From Chaenocephalus aceratus (Eukaryota; Chordata; Actinopteri; Perciformes; Channichthyidae): DNA of 64,000 nt. The position numbers were made by a program, and so were the translations under genes. This document shows positions 46,901 through 58,415 of this stretch, piece after piece; the first letter of the stretch is position 1; every line of letters begins with the position of its first letter. Location of the stretch: NCBI GenBank assembly GCA_023974075.1, contig CM043800.1, positions 35,927,959 through 35,991,958 on the forward strand. The letters are read 5' to 3'. The notes beneath the pieces were generated by a model. The model ran no database searches. It was not told the DNA's origin and was given only the letters and a program-made list of their open reading frames with translations.

Positions 46901-48534
46901 ATTCAGACGTTAGAATCAAGTCGCATCAAGTCCCTTTAAGGCACGAGGACAGAGTGATAGTCTGTTTCCATATCTCTGAATCACCATAAGATCTAAGAAT
47001 TAGTTCGTTTTAATATACCCTTTTTGTGTGTGTAGATTAGCTGCCTAAAGAGATAAGAAATATTAAAACATAAAACACTGGCATGCTTGAGTTTTTCCCT
47101 TATTTCATGTTCTTAAATTGTATTGGTGGTTAGGGGTTGGTGTGTTGTCTGGCCCCTCCCCCTCCACTCACTCTATACATGGTGTTATTGGAAACCCTGT
47201 GTCAATAGAGATAATGCCTGCTGTGGTGACAATATCAAATATTACAATTTGGTAAGTAACGTTAAAACTTATTTTACAGATTATGCATTCATCACTCTTT
47301 AATAGGAAGCTTTTATTGTATTATATATCTTTATTTATTATTTGAGGATTTCAATAATCACATCTGAATCAATGCATCTTGGTATGTTTTGTACTGATTT
47401 ACTTGTTTTATGATGTGTTTATGAGCACATACAAAGACAATAAATACCATTTTGTTGAAGGTTAAATGCCAAAGAAAGCCTTATGAAGATACATCTTCTG
47501 TTAGATATCAATATTTATACTTGAAAAAGTATAGAATATACAAAATAGTTTTTCCTAATTGCATGCATACATAGCAAGTGTTGCTTTGCAAATAGATAAT
47601 CCAATGATGTTTTTCGTCGTTGCTAATTTAAGTCCTTTTCAGAAGATTTTTGAAAAACACAAATATGTTTTATTGTGGTGACAGAAATGTGTTGATCCAA
47701 AGTGACATCTTTACCACAGTTATTAATTACTGATACCTTTACAATAATCTTCAATCTTTTTTACGTCTCTTTGATGTTTGGTCTCACACGACATGTTCAG
47801 AGTAAGCGACCACGGAGTGATAGGCCTGTGATGTGGTTGTTTAGTGTGCCGTTAAGAAACGGTGCGAACGATGTTTATTTTCATGGCTCTGTTGTTTAAG
47901 TTATATTGATAAGCATTTTTTTGCGGGTGGGGGAGGGAGTGTACTGTGGTACTGTGATATTACAATATAAATGAAATGGCATCGATTACTGTACACTATA
48001 ATGAAATAAAAAGACTTGTAAAAAAGAAAGAAAAAAAAGAAACGGTGCCGTTTAGTGAAGGATTACACAATAGGACAATGATGGGAGCTACTGTCAAATT
48101 TACTTTAACAATCACATTGGGATTTACATTTTAGTGCATGAACAAACTTGCTGCAACAGCGTGAAACTGAATTGAAAACATGCTTCCTCTTCGACATGAT
48201 ATTTTTCTCTTCCCATCTGCCAATTCAAGTTAGAGTAGTGTGCCTAAAATGGTCATTAATTTCTCTATCTAAAAAGGGAACTGAGATTATATGGATTGGG
48301 ACAAAAACATACGTTAAAGCTTTGGATTGTTCCGTCAAGAGATTACTAAAATACTTATAACTTATGCGATATATCTGGATTCTGTCTTTTCTGTTCCTCG
48401 TTGTGTGCAAAGAGCATTTATATAACCTGTGAGGCATTTTACTTCACTTTGCAAAGATAGATAGATGCAAAGATCGATGCATAGATAAACACCCCCAAAC
48501 ATGCAGCAGAGTCTCATATGAAATGTAAACATCA
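43931..48534. other. Long low-repeat region without a recognised gene
   Basis: About 4.6 kb with few transposon marks. It has several AATAAA words, long AT-rich runs and no convincing coding frame over 100 codons; CCTAACCCTAACCC occurs at 45567. It may be a long 3' untranslated region or conserved noncoding DNA upstream of cxcr3, but strand and owner cannot be read from sequence alone. Bases 46931-47017 are repeated at 63820-63907. Confidence 0.35.
46931..47017 (+). repeat. Paralogous block, copy 1
   Basis: GAGGACAGAGTGATAGTCTG then TTTCCATATCTCTGAATCAC matches 63820-63907 at about 90%. Confidence 0.8.
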
Positions 48535-48542
48535 CTTACAAC

Positions 48543-49600
48543 TAGGGCTGTCAAACGATTAAAATTTTTAAATCAGATTAATCACAGCTTAAAAATTAAT
48601 TAATCATGATTAATCACCATTCGAACTATGTCCAAAATATGCCATTTATTTATGTATATTGTTGTGGGAATGGAAAGAAAAATGAAAGAAGGCGGATATA
48701 TCCATTTAACACAGTATCTATGTTTATTATAACATTTTTCTGCATGTCAAAATGAAAGACAACCCACACACCTATCAATCATCAAACCGTGGGGTCTTAA
48801 TTCATTACGTGTTGATTTCTACCAACGGGGAGTACTTCAGGAAAGTCGACAAGAGGGGGGGGGGGGCTAGTGGAGTACTTCGTGACCACAGAGTGTGACC
48901 GTTGTGATCAGCTGTTTTTAGCGCAGTTCTCCAGTGAGGGGGGGAGTCTCCCTCCGCAGCCGGTTGGCGTAGTTTTGGCACAAGTCCGTTATACAGACCG
49001 ACGTTAACAGCAGCCTGTCTGTGCACACGGAGACCGACTCTGTCGTCCGGTGATCTAACCGCCTTCTGGAAAAGCTTCACAAGTACGTCGGTACGCAAAT
49101 GCGCTTTGTGACACAAGTGACGGTACGCATTTCAGATTACGCACATAACCTGCGTACCAGTTATGTGCACCCCTGTACCAGAGCCATATTATTACTATTA
49201 TATGGCTCTGCCCTGTACTACAGCAAGAGTATTCTCCGTCGGGACTTCCTGCAACAACACCACGCCGTTATCAAAGATGTTCTATTGAGAAGTCGATCAC
49301 TACGTGACAAAAGTTTTCAAAACCGTGGCTACTGAAATCAATCTTACTAACTGCTGTCTGTGCAATTTACTCCGCGCGAGTTGGCAGACTTTATTTTGCT
49401 TACTTTAACATCATTTTTCATGGTGGGGCTAAGCCATTTCTTGGTATGGGTGTAGCCTACCCCAGCCATACCCTGGCGCTGCCACTGGTGGCACGTATGG
49501 GCGGGCCATTCTGCACATGCGTTAAATGCGTTAAATATTTTAACGCAATTAATTCAAAAAATTAATTACCGCCGTTAATGCGATAATTTTGACAGCACTA
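48543..49600. mobile_element. hAT element, exact 8-bp TSD CTTACAAC
   Basis: Ends TAGGGCTGTCAAACG and, from the right, TAGTGCTGTCAAAAT are inverted. CTTACAAC flanks both sides (48535-48542, 49601-49608). Interior frames show no transposase. Related to 33782-34796 by its termini. Confidence 0.92.
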
Positions 49601-49820
49601 CTTACAACATTTAGAAATTGCACACCAGGCTCCTTAGCAGGGGCGGTTCTAGGGGGGGGGGGGGCGGAGGGGGGCAATGCCCCCCTCACACTGACTTTGG
49701 ACCCCCCCGGTGGCCCCCCTGAAAATGAAAAAAATAAAATTGTTTATGATTAAACGATTTCTTGGCTGACGGAATAGGCGGAACTAACGATATTTGTGAT
49801 TCTAGTCGGACCCATTAGAG

Positions 49821-51023
49821 CAGGGGTCTCCAACACGTCGATCGCAAGCTACTGGTAGCTCGCAAGCCCTCAATAGCCCCCACTTTACAAATATGTTTAT
49901 TTATTTTTAACGCAAGCCGTCATCGCCACGGAGGAGCACACAGCCTCTGTGAGCCATTTTCAGGCGATTTGTAATCTGTTCAAGAAAAACAATGTGTGTT
50001 TGTGGATTTCAAGATGCATATAGAACACACAATGGATGTATCGTATGAACATCTATCCATGCTGAAAGTAGATTTAGATGTTAGGAGTGAGATAGAGATT
50101 ATTATCTAATATATGCATCCAATGAAGCATTGCATGAAGTCTGTTGATGATCAGAGGCTGTTGTTGGGGCTGCATAAACGTTTTTTATTTTTGTTTTGTA
50201 GGCAGACCATGCAGGCCTCAGAGAGTTAAACTTGGGCCTGCGACCATAGTTTTACTGTATTTTGTTTTGAAAATCCACAGCGGAGGTTTGTGTCGTACTA
50301 TGCGGTGTGTTTGTATATCTCTCAGTAGCCAACGATCTGTGAGTCTGTTGGACATAAACTCCGTAATACATGTAGTCTACATTTCATAAGAGGTGTAAAA
50401 CCTGAGAGCATTTTAAATCACATTTGAACTAAATGCTTATATAATCTAGTTGTATTTGTGTGAACGAGGCGATATAGAGAAGGTTAAGCTGTTATTATTA
50501 GGCTGTAATTTGTTATATACTGTTGAAGTGGTAAGCAGGCCTATTGTTTTTGGATATTTGTGGAGTCAGGTGGTCCGTGAGTGTTTTTTTATTGGTTAAG
50601 TGGTCCTTGGTATGAAAAAGTTTGAGAAACACTGCGCTAGTGGATTGTCAAAGGGGGAGCCTCGTTGCGGGTAAATTATACAGATGGCTAGTCTGCCCCT
50701 GAAAAATGGCTGACAGGCAGGTAGGCCATCCAATCCGTTTAGCCGGCCGGCTAAACGGATTGGATGGCCTACTGCCTGTCAGCCTTCCATCGGTTGTACT
50801 TTTTACAGCGCCACGGCTTCTACAGATGACATTTTTTTATGGATTTTTTGTCAAAGCACTTCAGATATTCATTGCTATCGGGATGTTAAGAGCATTCCAT
50901 GGAATATAACAAAAAGTGTATCTCGAAACTTACCTACCCCACCTTTAAAGAAATTAATACTTTTTTTTTTTTTTTAATTTTTATTTTGTAATTATCTCAC
51001 GACCCCCACTTTGGGAACCCCTG
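49821..51023. mobile_element. Inner hAT-like element
   Basis: Ends CAGGGGTCTCCAACACG and, from the right, CAGGGGTTCCCAAAGTG; flanks CATTAGAG and TACTAGAG agree at 6 of 8 positions. A second hAT-type end, AGTTTGAGAAACACTG at 50619-50634, suggests the interior is composite. Confidence 0.6.
50693..50948 (+). mobile_element. TTAA MITE copy with a 77-bp palindrome
   Basis: The right end CTTACCTACCCCACCTTTAA is intact. The left side collapses into a palindrome at 50708-50784 centred on GCCGGCCGGC, with arms differing by one base (CAGGTAGG against CAGTAGG). Confidence 0.85.
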
Positions 51024-51596
51024 TACTAGAGGACAGTGAAAACAAAAAAAAGTTGAAAAGGGGAGTGATTAGTAAAATATGCATAAATAAAAAGAAAGAA
51101 TGCTAACTAGGTAACATAAAATAAGAATAAACAAGTTGAAATGTTTGTTATTGGTTGTGATCATATTCTAAAGATGTTTGGATTATTGAAAAGTATACAG
51201 CTCCCTTTCATCTGACTGTTGAGAGCTGTATCCATAAATTCATTTTGTGCTCAAAGTGCACCAGATTGATGCATTTAACTTCAACATTTAAAACAAATCT
51301 TCCCCCTAGAGGATGTGAGGTCCACCCCCAAATAAAGCAGGTTAAAATAATTTAATTGCATACAATTTATTTGAGTAAACACTGAAAACGGGTCCCACAG
51401 ACCCAAACAGCACACAAAGGTTAAAGGTAAGCATATAATAATGTGTAATGAAACAAATACCAATACATATATTTCATTGTTTTCTTATGCGACATACTGT
51501 CTTTGTCTTTTTCGTCCTGCATTTATTGTGCCCCCCCTCAGAAAATAACTGGCCCCCCCAGTCAAATTGGTCTAGAACCGCCACTGCTCCTAAGGG

Positions 51597-52250
51597 TTGT
51601 CATGTCACTTGTTAGACGCTTTTATCCAAAGCGACTTACATATTCAATACTGTGGACAATCCCCACAGGAGCAATTTTGGGGTGAAGTGTCTTGCTCAGG
51701 GACACAACAACATGCTGACTGCAGTGGGCTTGAACCTGTGTGTAGTGTCCCGTCAATTATGTTAAGTTTTGTCATGTTTGTGTTCGTCATGTTCATGTTA
51801 GTTTAGTTTATGTTCCACTTCCTGTTTTATTTTGTACTCACCTTGTCTCATTCCAGGTCCCTTTACTTCCTGCTCTGGTTCCTTTTCCCGCCATCGTCAG
51901 TGCCTGCTCCGCCCCTGATTGTTTCCACCTGTGCCCACTTACCTCATGTATATATTGTCCTGTCTCCCCTTGTTAGTTGTCGGTTTGTCTTGTTCATTGT
52001 CCCAAGAAGCCAGATCCAAGCCATCGCTTAAAGAGATTCAGTGTTTTGCCTTTTTTCCTACTTTAGTCAGTTTGTTTTTTTCCTCTAAAAGAGTGATTTT
52101 GTTTTTGCAAGTAAAGATTATTTTCTTTATTATTTGTCTCCGGGTTGTGCATTTGAGTCCTCCAAGCTGTTGAGTCAAGGTTCCTAACACTCTGACCCCC
52201 TGATCCCAACACCAAGGCTCTATCCACTGCGCCACACACCTCCTATTTAA
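51597..52250 (+). repeat. SINE-like repeat split by a candidate solo LTR
   Basis: The left half has TTAGACGCTTTTATCCAAAG and CTTGCTCAGGGACACAAC; the right half has CCACTGCGCCACACACC. The two halves normally adjoin in this fish repeat. Confidence 0.65.
51741..52189 (+). mobile_element. Candidate solo LTR
   Basis: TGTAGTGTCC to TTCCTAACA (TG...CA), 449 bp, with a TATATATT box at 51950. Flanks CTGTG and CTCTG differ by one base. It splits the SINE-like repeat. No internal genes. Confidence 0.5.
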
Positions 52251-52317
52251 GAGACGGCTCACGTTTTGTTCAATCGGATAATCTTCACATGTCTACACTA
52301 CTTTTATATATCATTTT

Positions 52318-52372
52318 CAAATCATAAATCTAATCGATAGATTTATGATCGATAGATCAATAGATTTATGAT
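52318..52372. repeat. AT-rich palindromic run
   Basis: AATCATAAATCT, ATAGATTTATGAT and ATAGATTTATGATT form overlapping stems around ATCGATAGAT. A potential hairpin; no function implied. Confidence 0.6.
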
Positions 52373-52841
52373 TTCGAGCTATTTTCCAAAATCCTATGGA
52401 GAAATTGCATTGCTTTTTTGTTGAAGGAACCCATGCGCAGCTTACTTCCGGGTTTTAGGACGCGTCACTGTGGCACTCTATTTTGTCCTTCGACTGATTA
52501 CACACAAACTTAACAAAACCCTTAACAATGGGGTTGAATAAACTAATGTTAGACACTTTAGTGGCCTAAAATTGGATTGCTATGCTATATCAATACCTTT
52601 AAAAAGAAAGCACACAACTGACAATAAGCTGTACAAATGTCATTTACAGGACAAGCGCTAGATTTTTGAGAATGTTTAAGAGATGGTCATGTATGCCCTG
52701 ATAAGAAGATATAGATAGATATAGTTTCAAGCTACTCAGCACCACCAAGTGGCTGAAAGACAACAAGTATCAAATGCTCAGACAAAATGTATGTTTATAT
52801 TCCTTCCTCCTTCTATTCTTCTTTTTGCACAGAGATTCCAG

Positions 52842-55800
52842 ATGGAGTCGTCCGGATACAGCATGCTTGACGGCATGGAAGAGTTGTATGGAGATGACAA
52901 TTCCTCTGATGAGGATTGTTGTAATGGTGATGTGTGTGACCTGACTGAGGGCATGCACTTTGAGTCGGTGTTCATACCAGTTCTGTACTCTGTGGCCTTC
53001 GCTGTGGGAGTCCTGGGGAACGGGGTGCTGCTGGGGGTTCTGGCTCGGAGCAGGGGGAGGTGGAGTGTGACGGACACCTTCATCCTCCACCTGGGGGTGG
53101 CCGACATCCTGCTGCTGCTGACGCTGCCGCTGTGGGCCGCACAGTCCGCTCAGAAGGAAGGGTGGACGTTTGGAACTCCGCTCTGCAAGATCACTGGAGC
53201 TGTTTTTACGGTAAGACTGCATTAAAGGTCACCTATTATGCAAATATCCACTTTTTCATGTCTCTTCTACATCAACATGTGTCCCCTCTTCTTCATGTCT
53301 CCTCTCCATCAACATGTGTCCCCTCTTCTTCATGTCTCTTCTACATCAACATGTGTCCCCTCTTCTTCATGTCTCTTCTACATCAACATGTGTCCCCTCT
53401 GTGTAAAGAGATTCTCTCTCTTTTTGTCCTGATCCATTTTTATAAAAACCTGTCTGAAAATGAGCTGATCAGATTTTGGCCACTTTATGTCATAATCCCC
53501 CCCCCCCCCCCCCCCCCCCCCTTATCACCTGAATCTCCTCCTTGAGCACCATTGTGTTTTTTTTTAACCAAATCTCTCAGAGGGGCGTGAGGAGGGGCTC
53601 CTTATTTTCATCTACAGTAACAGACACTTTTGAAACAGGGCTGAAACAGAGGGGATTATGGGTAATGCTGCAATGATCTGTTTGGTATTTCAGCCAATCA
53701 GAGACATGTTGTATATCTAAGACCTGTAATAAAGTAATGAAAAACAGTATAATAGGGGACCTTTAAAGGTGCTTATATGAAGGTTTCTGTGCATGTAAAT
53801 CAGGGGTGTCAAACTCAAGGCCCGTGGGTCAAATCCGGCCCGCAAGAGCTTGCAAAGAATAACATACGTTTATTATACGGTTACATGCCGCTTTACAAAT
53901 GCACATTGCCCATAAACATGTCCCACAATGCATTTCCTTTTGTGACATGTGCAATGAAGAGACTTACAATTATTTGCCCTAGACTTCTGCTTTCAGACGA
54001 AGTTATTACCCTACCTGATAATAATCCAATGCAGAGGCAACAATGTAATATAATACATTATTTTATATATACATTTATATGTGTATATTTATATAGTCTT
54101 AAAGCTACAACTGACCCTTTGAGTGCAACTATAATGCTAATGTGGCCTGCGATGAAATTGAGTTTGACACCCCTGAATGGTCCAAATCCAAAAGAGTTTC
54201 TCTCCAACACTCCCCCCCCCCCCCTGCCTGAAACACTTCCATTGGACTCCTTTGTTTACTTCTGTGACATTAATGACATCACTATGTAACACTCGCATTT
54301 CTATTGGCCAGCGCTCCAACACATTGTACCTGATAGGCTAAGGGGCGGGACATCTCTAGGGGTTGACCAATCACAACAGAGCCGGCCGTGCTTTCAGACA
54401 GAGTTTGAAAAGCGGTGCTGCAGCACAGGCAGTATGAGAAAGATAAAGAGCTTTTTGAACATTAAAACATGGAGACATGTCGCAGATGAAGCACAAAATA
54501 CAAATATGAACTTGGAAATTAGCATCTTTACTCTTCAAAGGAATAGCTGATATATCAATTAGTCAACCCCGTGTTGCCTTGAATTCTTGAAGAGCACTTT
54601 TTTTCACATGCCTCCATGAGGGAGCTACATTTAAGAACAGCAAAACAATACCAACATCTGTTTAAAAACATGCACAACTCCTGCAGTAAAGTACAGGACT
54701 TCTGCCTTATCAGACTCAAGGTTGTGCCGGCGTGATGCATTTAAATGTGTTAGGGAAGTAGTGAGCATACAACTATTCTAATGAGACTTGGATTACACAG
54801 TACGAGTAGTTTGAGAGTTTCTAAACAGAATAGTTCTGCTAAGCAGCCCCTGTTTACAATTATTTTCTCAGTTTATGGATTCTTAAACGAGTGGTGAGAA
54901 ATTGATACACAAATGGTCATAGTGTGCGTGGAGTACTCCTTTGAAGTTCATGATAGTAATTACATTAATGCACACAATGTACAACCATATCTGTTTTCCT
55001 TTCTTTTTTATTACTGCCGATTTTTATTCCATATTTTATTCCTTTTTAATCCATTCCATTTCTATGTAAATACTGTTATACTTTACTATATATTTTTTTT
55101 AATATTTCTCTATCTTTGTTTTTAAACGTTTGTTTTACTTTTATGTATGCACCACGACCAGTGGTGTAGTGGGGATTTTTTTACTGGGGGGACGCTATTT
55201 TAATGAGGTCATCCCAAACAATGCCACAAAAGTGCGCACGCGCGCAGTGCACTCACAAAACGGGCAGACAGGTCCACAGAAACTACCGGTATGCTGACGG
55301 CCCGTCTACACGACAGGCATCGAAAAATGCTTTCAACGCTTCGCCCATTCACTTGAATGGGGTGACGTAGAAGATTTTGAATCTTCGCCGAACTACATTG
55401 TGGGGAGCGGAGCATGACTTTGCAAGCATCGTGAGCATCAAAAGTTGAGCAATGTTCAACTTTTGATGCTCCCGATGCTTTCGAAGCTGGCATCAGCCAA
55501 TCAAATCCCGTTTATGCAAATCCCGTTTATGCAAATCCCGCCAGTACAAGCGCTAGCCAATCAAACCGCGTGCAAGCTGGGAGAGCCAGACCGCAGTTCA
55601 TTTCCTCATATTCCAAACGAGAAATTACGGTAGCAAATCACCCGGTTCTTTACGACCAGAACTATTAACGGGATACAAACCGGAGGAACCAGGCATGGAG
55701 GGAGGTGGCAGAGACAGGGTGAAACTGGTAGCCTAAGTTTTCGCCTGTTTGGGGAGTTTATATCCAGTTTACTTCGTTTTAACATTGCTATTGCTTTGTA

Positions 55801-58415
55801 TGTCGGGGGCGGGAGATTCATGTGATTGGTTGTTGGTCGCGTTGCTCGCAAAAAATCGCCAAGCTTCAGACACGCCCAGCTTCAAGATTTTTTGATGCCT
55901 GTAGTGTAGACGGGCCGTAAGTCCTACTTTAGTTTTACTGTACTACAAAAAGAAGACGGCGCTGCGTTCAACACACAGACTCAAAACCATGGACACACTG
56001 GCACATAAGTTACTTAAACAATTCATAGGCCTAAATGGCATAATCTACAGTATTGCAACTAAGCAGACAGCGCTGCTTCTCTCTATCTCCACTATCAAAA
56101 TCTATTTAAAACTCATAACAAACAAACAAAATTCCCAAAGTTGTCCTGAAATTAACTTGTTAAATAAACGAAACGAAAAATATAGCCTACTTATGCAAAC
56201 AACATTGAATCTGGACTTGAAATTATTCTGATTAGGCCTAGCATACATTGCAAATAAGCAGACAGCGCTGCCGCGCTGCCACATACACACACACACACAC
56301 ACTGTGTTTTGAAGACTGATAAATCCGAAATGGATGAACAAACTTTACAGCCCAGTTTCCCAGCTTTGCAGTATCCACGGGTATGCCTCTTGTTTCCTCC
56401 GCCACATCTCCTCCGTCCATACCTCTGGGAAAGGTGACCTCGAGCTAGCCAGGGGAATGTTGCTAGCGCATCTAACGTTAACGTTACGGCCCGTCCACAC
56501 AGCGGCGTGCGTTGACGCTTGGCGGTGGGCGTGTCTGAAGCTTGGGGATTTTTTTGCGACCAACAACCAATCACATGAATCTCCCGCCCCCGGCATACAA
56601 ACCAATAGCAATGTTAAAACGAAGTAAACTGGATATAAAATCCCCAAACAGGCGAAAACCTACCAGTTTCATCCACTGTCTCTGCCACCTCCCTCCATGC
56701 CTGGCTCCTCCGGTTTGTATCCCGGTAGATGAACAGAGACTGATCATACAGCACCGGGTGATTCACTACCGCTATAATGAATTTTCCCTCCATTTTTTTG
56801 AATATGAGGAAAAGACCTGCGTAGTCTCTCCCAGCATACACGCGGTTTGATTGGCTAGCGCTTGTACTGGCAGATTTGCATAAATGGGATTTCATTGGCT
56901 GACGCCTCCGTCGAGGCGTCAGAAGTTGAACATTGCTCAACTTGTGAAGCCCGCAACGCCAGCAACGCTCCACGTCGCTTCCCAAAATGCAGTTCGGCTA
57001 AAAGTGACGTCACCCCATTCAAAGTGAATGGGCAGAAGCGTTGGAAGCTTCAACGCACGCTGCTGTGTGGACGGGCCGTAAGTGCTATCGTTATCCACGT
57101 CTTTAGGCGGCTCTTCTGATGATGAAATACTAGTAGCAGCTTCACTTGTAGCTTCGGTGCTGCTAGCCTCTTTCTTCTTGTGAATTATATTCTTTTTAGA
57201 AAAGAAGTCAAGCAAAAAATGTTTGCCTGCCATTATAGAGCTTTTTCGTTAGCGTTCTTGAAGGAAAGAGCTGCCGCAAAATCGGCGAGCTGGCCGTGGG
57301 TGTGTCACTGACACCCCCACTCGCTACGGGGTCACGAGCATGATGACGAATCATAATTTTTTAAGAAAATCGTTTTTATTTTTTATTATAATTAGGCCTA
57401 CTGTGAAATGTATTATGTTGTTGTCATTATTACAACAAATACACACTTGCAACTGATAAGACTGGCAATGATTTTATATTTATTAGACTATTGAAAAAAA
57501 GATCATGCTCCAAATAAGTGGGGGTACGGCGTACCCCCGCGTCCAACGCCCACTACACCACTGACCACGACATCAAGTCACATTCCTCGTACGTGTCAAC
57601 CAACCTGTTAATAAACCTGTTTCTGATTCTGCTAAAGTGGCTGCAAAAAGGTTTCTTACTCGTCTGTGATTTATTTTTACCCCCAGATCAACTTCTACTG
57701 TGGGATCTTCCTGCTGGCGTGCATCAGTCTGGACCGCTACCTGTCCATCGTCCACGCGACCCAGATGTACTCCCGCAGGAACCCCCGGGTGGTTCACATC
57801 AGCTGCCTGGCGGTGTGGATCTTCTCGCTGCTGCTCTCCCTCCCTGACTGGGTCTTTTACCATGCTGTTAAGGATGCCAGGAGAGACAACAGAACAGAGT
57901 GTGTTCCAGACTACTTCCGGTTCGACCCCAATGGAGTCTTTAATTGGGAACTGGCCTCCCGCGTGCTGTCCCACACGGCGGGCTTCCTGTTGCCCTCCGT
58001 CGTCCTCATCTTCTGTTATTCCTGCATCCTGCACCGGCTGCGCTGCGGCTCCCAGGGCCTTCAGAAGCAGAAAGCTTTCAGGATCATCGTGGCCGTGGTG
58101 GTGGTATTCTTCATCTGCTGGACGCCGTACCACATCACTCTCATGGTGGACACACTTTATTCGGACAACAGCTGTGAAGTCAGAGGATTTCTGGAAAAAG
58201 CCATGGTGATCACCTCCTCCCTGGGCTACCTCCACTGCAGCCTCAATCCCATCCTGTACGCCTTCGTGGGAGTGAAGTTCAGGCGTCAGCTCGTGGACAT
58301 CCTGAGGTATATGGGCTGCCAGCTGAAGATGAGCGCCAAACTGCAGTCTGTTACCAGCAGGAGAAGCTCTGTGTGGTCGGAGTCTGCAGACACCTCCAAC
58401 TCCATCGCTGTCTGA
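52842..58415 (+). CDS. cxcr3: CXCR3-like chemokine receptor
   Basis: Coding exons 52842-53210 and 57687-58415 join in frame (GTTTTTACG/gtaaga ... ccccag/ATCAAC) to give 365 residues, close to the CXCR3 length. The N-terminus is acidic (EELYGDDNSSDEDCC), as in chemokine-binding ends. TM1 has GNGVLLGVL; TM2 LHLGVADILLLLTLPLWA with the chemokine-receptor TLP motif; LCKI gives the TM3 disulphide Cys; the DRY box is SLDRYLSIVHATQMY; TM6 FFICWTPYHI; TM7 LNPILYAFVGVKF. The Ser-rich tail SRRSSVWSESADTSNS is very like mammalian CXCR3. The receptor couples Gi and guides T, NK and macrophage movement to CXCL9-11-type ligands. The ATG sits 9 bases after a ttttgcacag acceptor, so a 5' exon is expected upstream; a short coding first exon cannot be excluded. 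Fish often have several cxcr3 paralogues, so which one this is stays open. Confidence 0.93.
53222..53766. mobile_element. TTAA-flanked MITE in cxcr3 intron
   Basis: TTAAAGGTCACCTATTATGC at the left and, from the right, TTAAAGGTCCCCTATTATAC. A 36-base minisatellite (TCATGTCTCTTCTACATCAA units, about four) lies at 53256-53400 and a run of about 22 C at 53499-53520. Confidence 0.85.
53801..54175. mobile_element. hAT-type MITE, CAGGGGTGTCAAACTC ends
   Basis: Left CAGGGGTGTCAAACTCAAGG and, from the right, CAGGGGTGTCAAACTCAATT. This end and the CAAATCCGGCCCGC text belong to a very common vertebrate hAT MITE. No clear 8-bp duplication. Confidence 0.85.
54180..54540 (-). repeat. Dispersed repeat, copy 3
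   Basis: Reverse complement of the family at 20085-20370: GGAGTCCAATGG to GACATGTCTCC, ending with ACAAATATGAACTTGGAAAT. Confidence 0.7.
54541..55150. other. cxcr3 intron, unassigned
   Basis: AT-rich with long T runs. No gene or repeat end recognised. Confidence 0.4.
55297..55918. mobile_element. ACGGCCCGTC MITE, complete copy 1
   Basis: Left ACGGCCCGTCTACACGACAG and, from the right, ACGGCCCGTCTACACTACAG. The core palindrome AAAAGTTGAGCAATGTTCAA lies mid-element; 622 bp, no ORF. Confidence 0.85.
56486..57079. mobile_element. ACGGCCCGTC MITE, complete copy 2
   Basis: Left ACGGCCCGTCCACACAGCGG and, from the right, ACGGCCCGTCCACACAGCAG; 594 bp. It is inserted in the hAT transposase frame after about 51 codons. 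It may be flanked by TA (56484-56486 region and 57080). Confidence 0.85.
57080..57233 (-). pseudogene. hAT transposase N-terminus, interrupted
   Basis: MAGKHFLLDFFSKKNIIHKK followed by a Ser/Glu-rich stretch and PPKDVDNDS: the PCNA-box-like start seen in ZMYM/TTF-type hAT proteins. The MITE at 56486-57079 cuts it off. Beyond the MITE the minus strand resumes with KLGCKVCSSISDLSVFKTQ, which fits the zinc-finger part of the same protein, then runs into a CA repeat. Confidence 0.6.

Larger units (their letters stand above)
49638..51586. mobile_element. Outer hAT element with nested insertions
   Basis: Ends CAGGGGCGGTTCTAG and, from the right, CAGTGGCGGTTCTAGA are inverted. Flanks CTCCTTAG and CTCCTAAG form an 8-bp duplication with one mismatch (49630-49637, 51587-51594). 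GGGCCCCCC-rich ends follow. No transposase frame remains. Confidence 0.85.
55159..57563. mobile_element. hAT element, exact 8-bp TSD ACCACGAC, carrying two MITEs
   Basis: Ends CAGTGGTGTAGTGGG and, from the right, CAGTGGTGTAGTGGGC are perfect inverted repeats over 15 bases. ACCACGAC flanks both sides (55151-55158, 57564-57571). A transposase start lies on the minus strand at 57233. Two members of the ACGGCCCGTC MITE family sit inside. The whole lies in the cxcr3 intron. Confidence 0.95.

Noticed and set aside
53211..53545. Read-through coding extension of cxcr3 exon 1
   Set aside because: The frame continues only through the MITE minisatellite; the gtaaga donor at 53211 and the exact in-frame exon at 57687 explain the gene.
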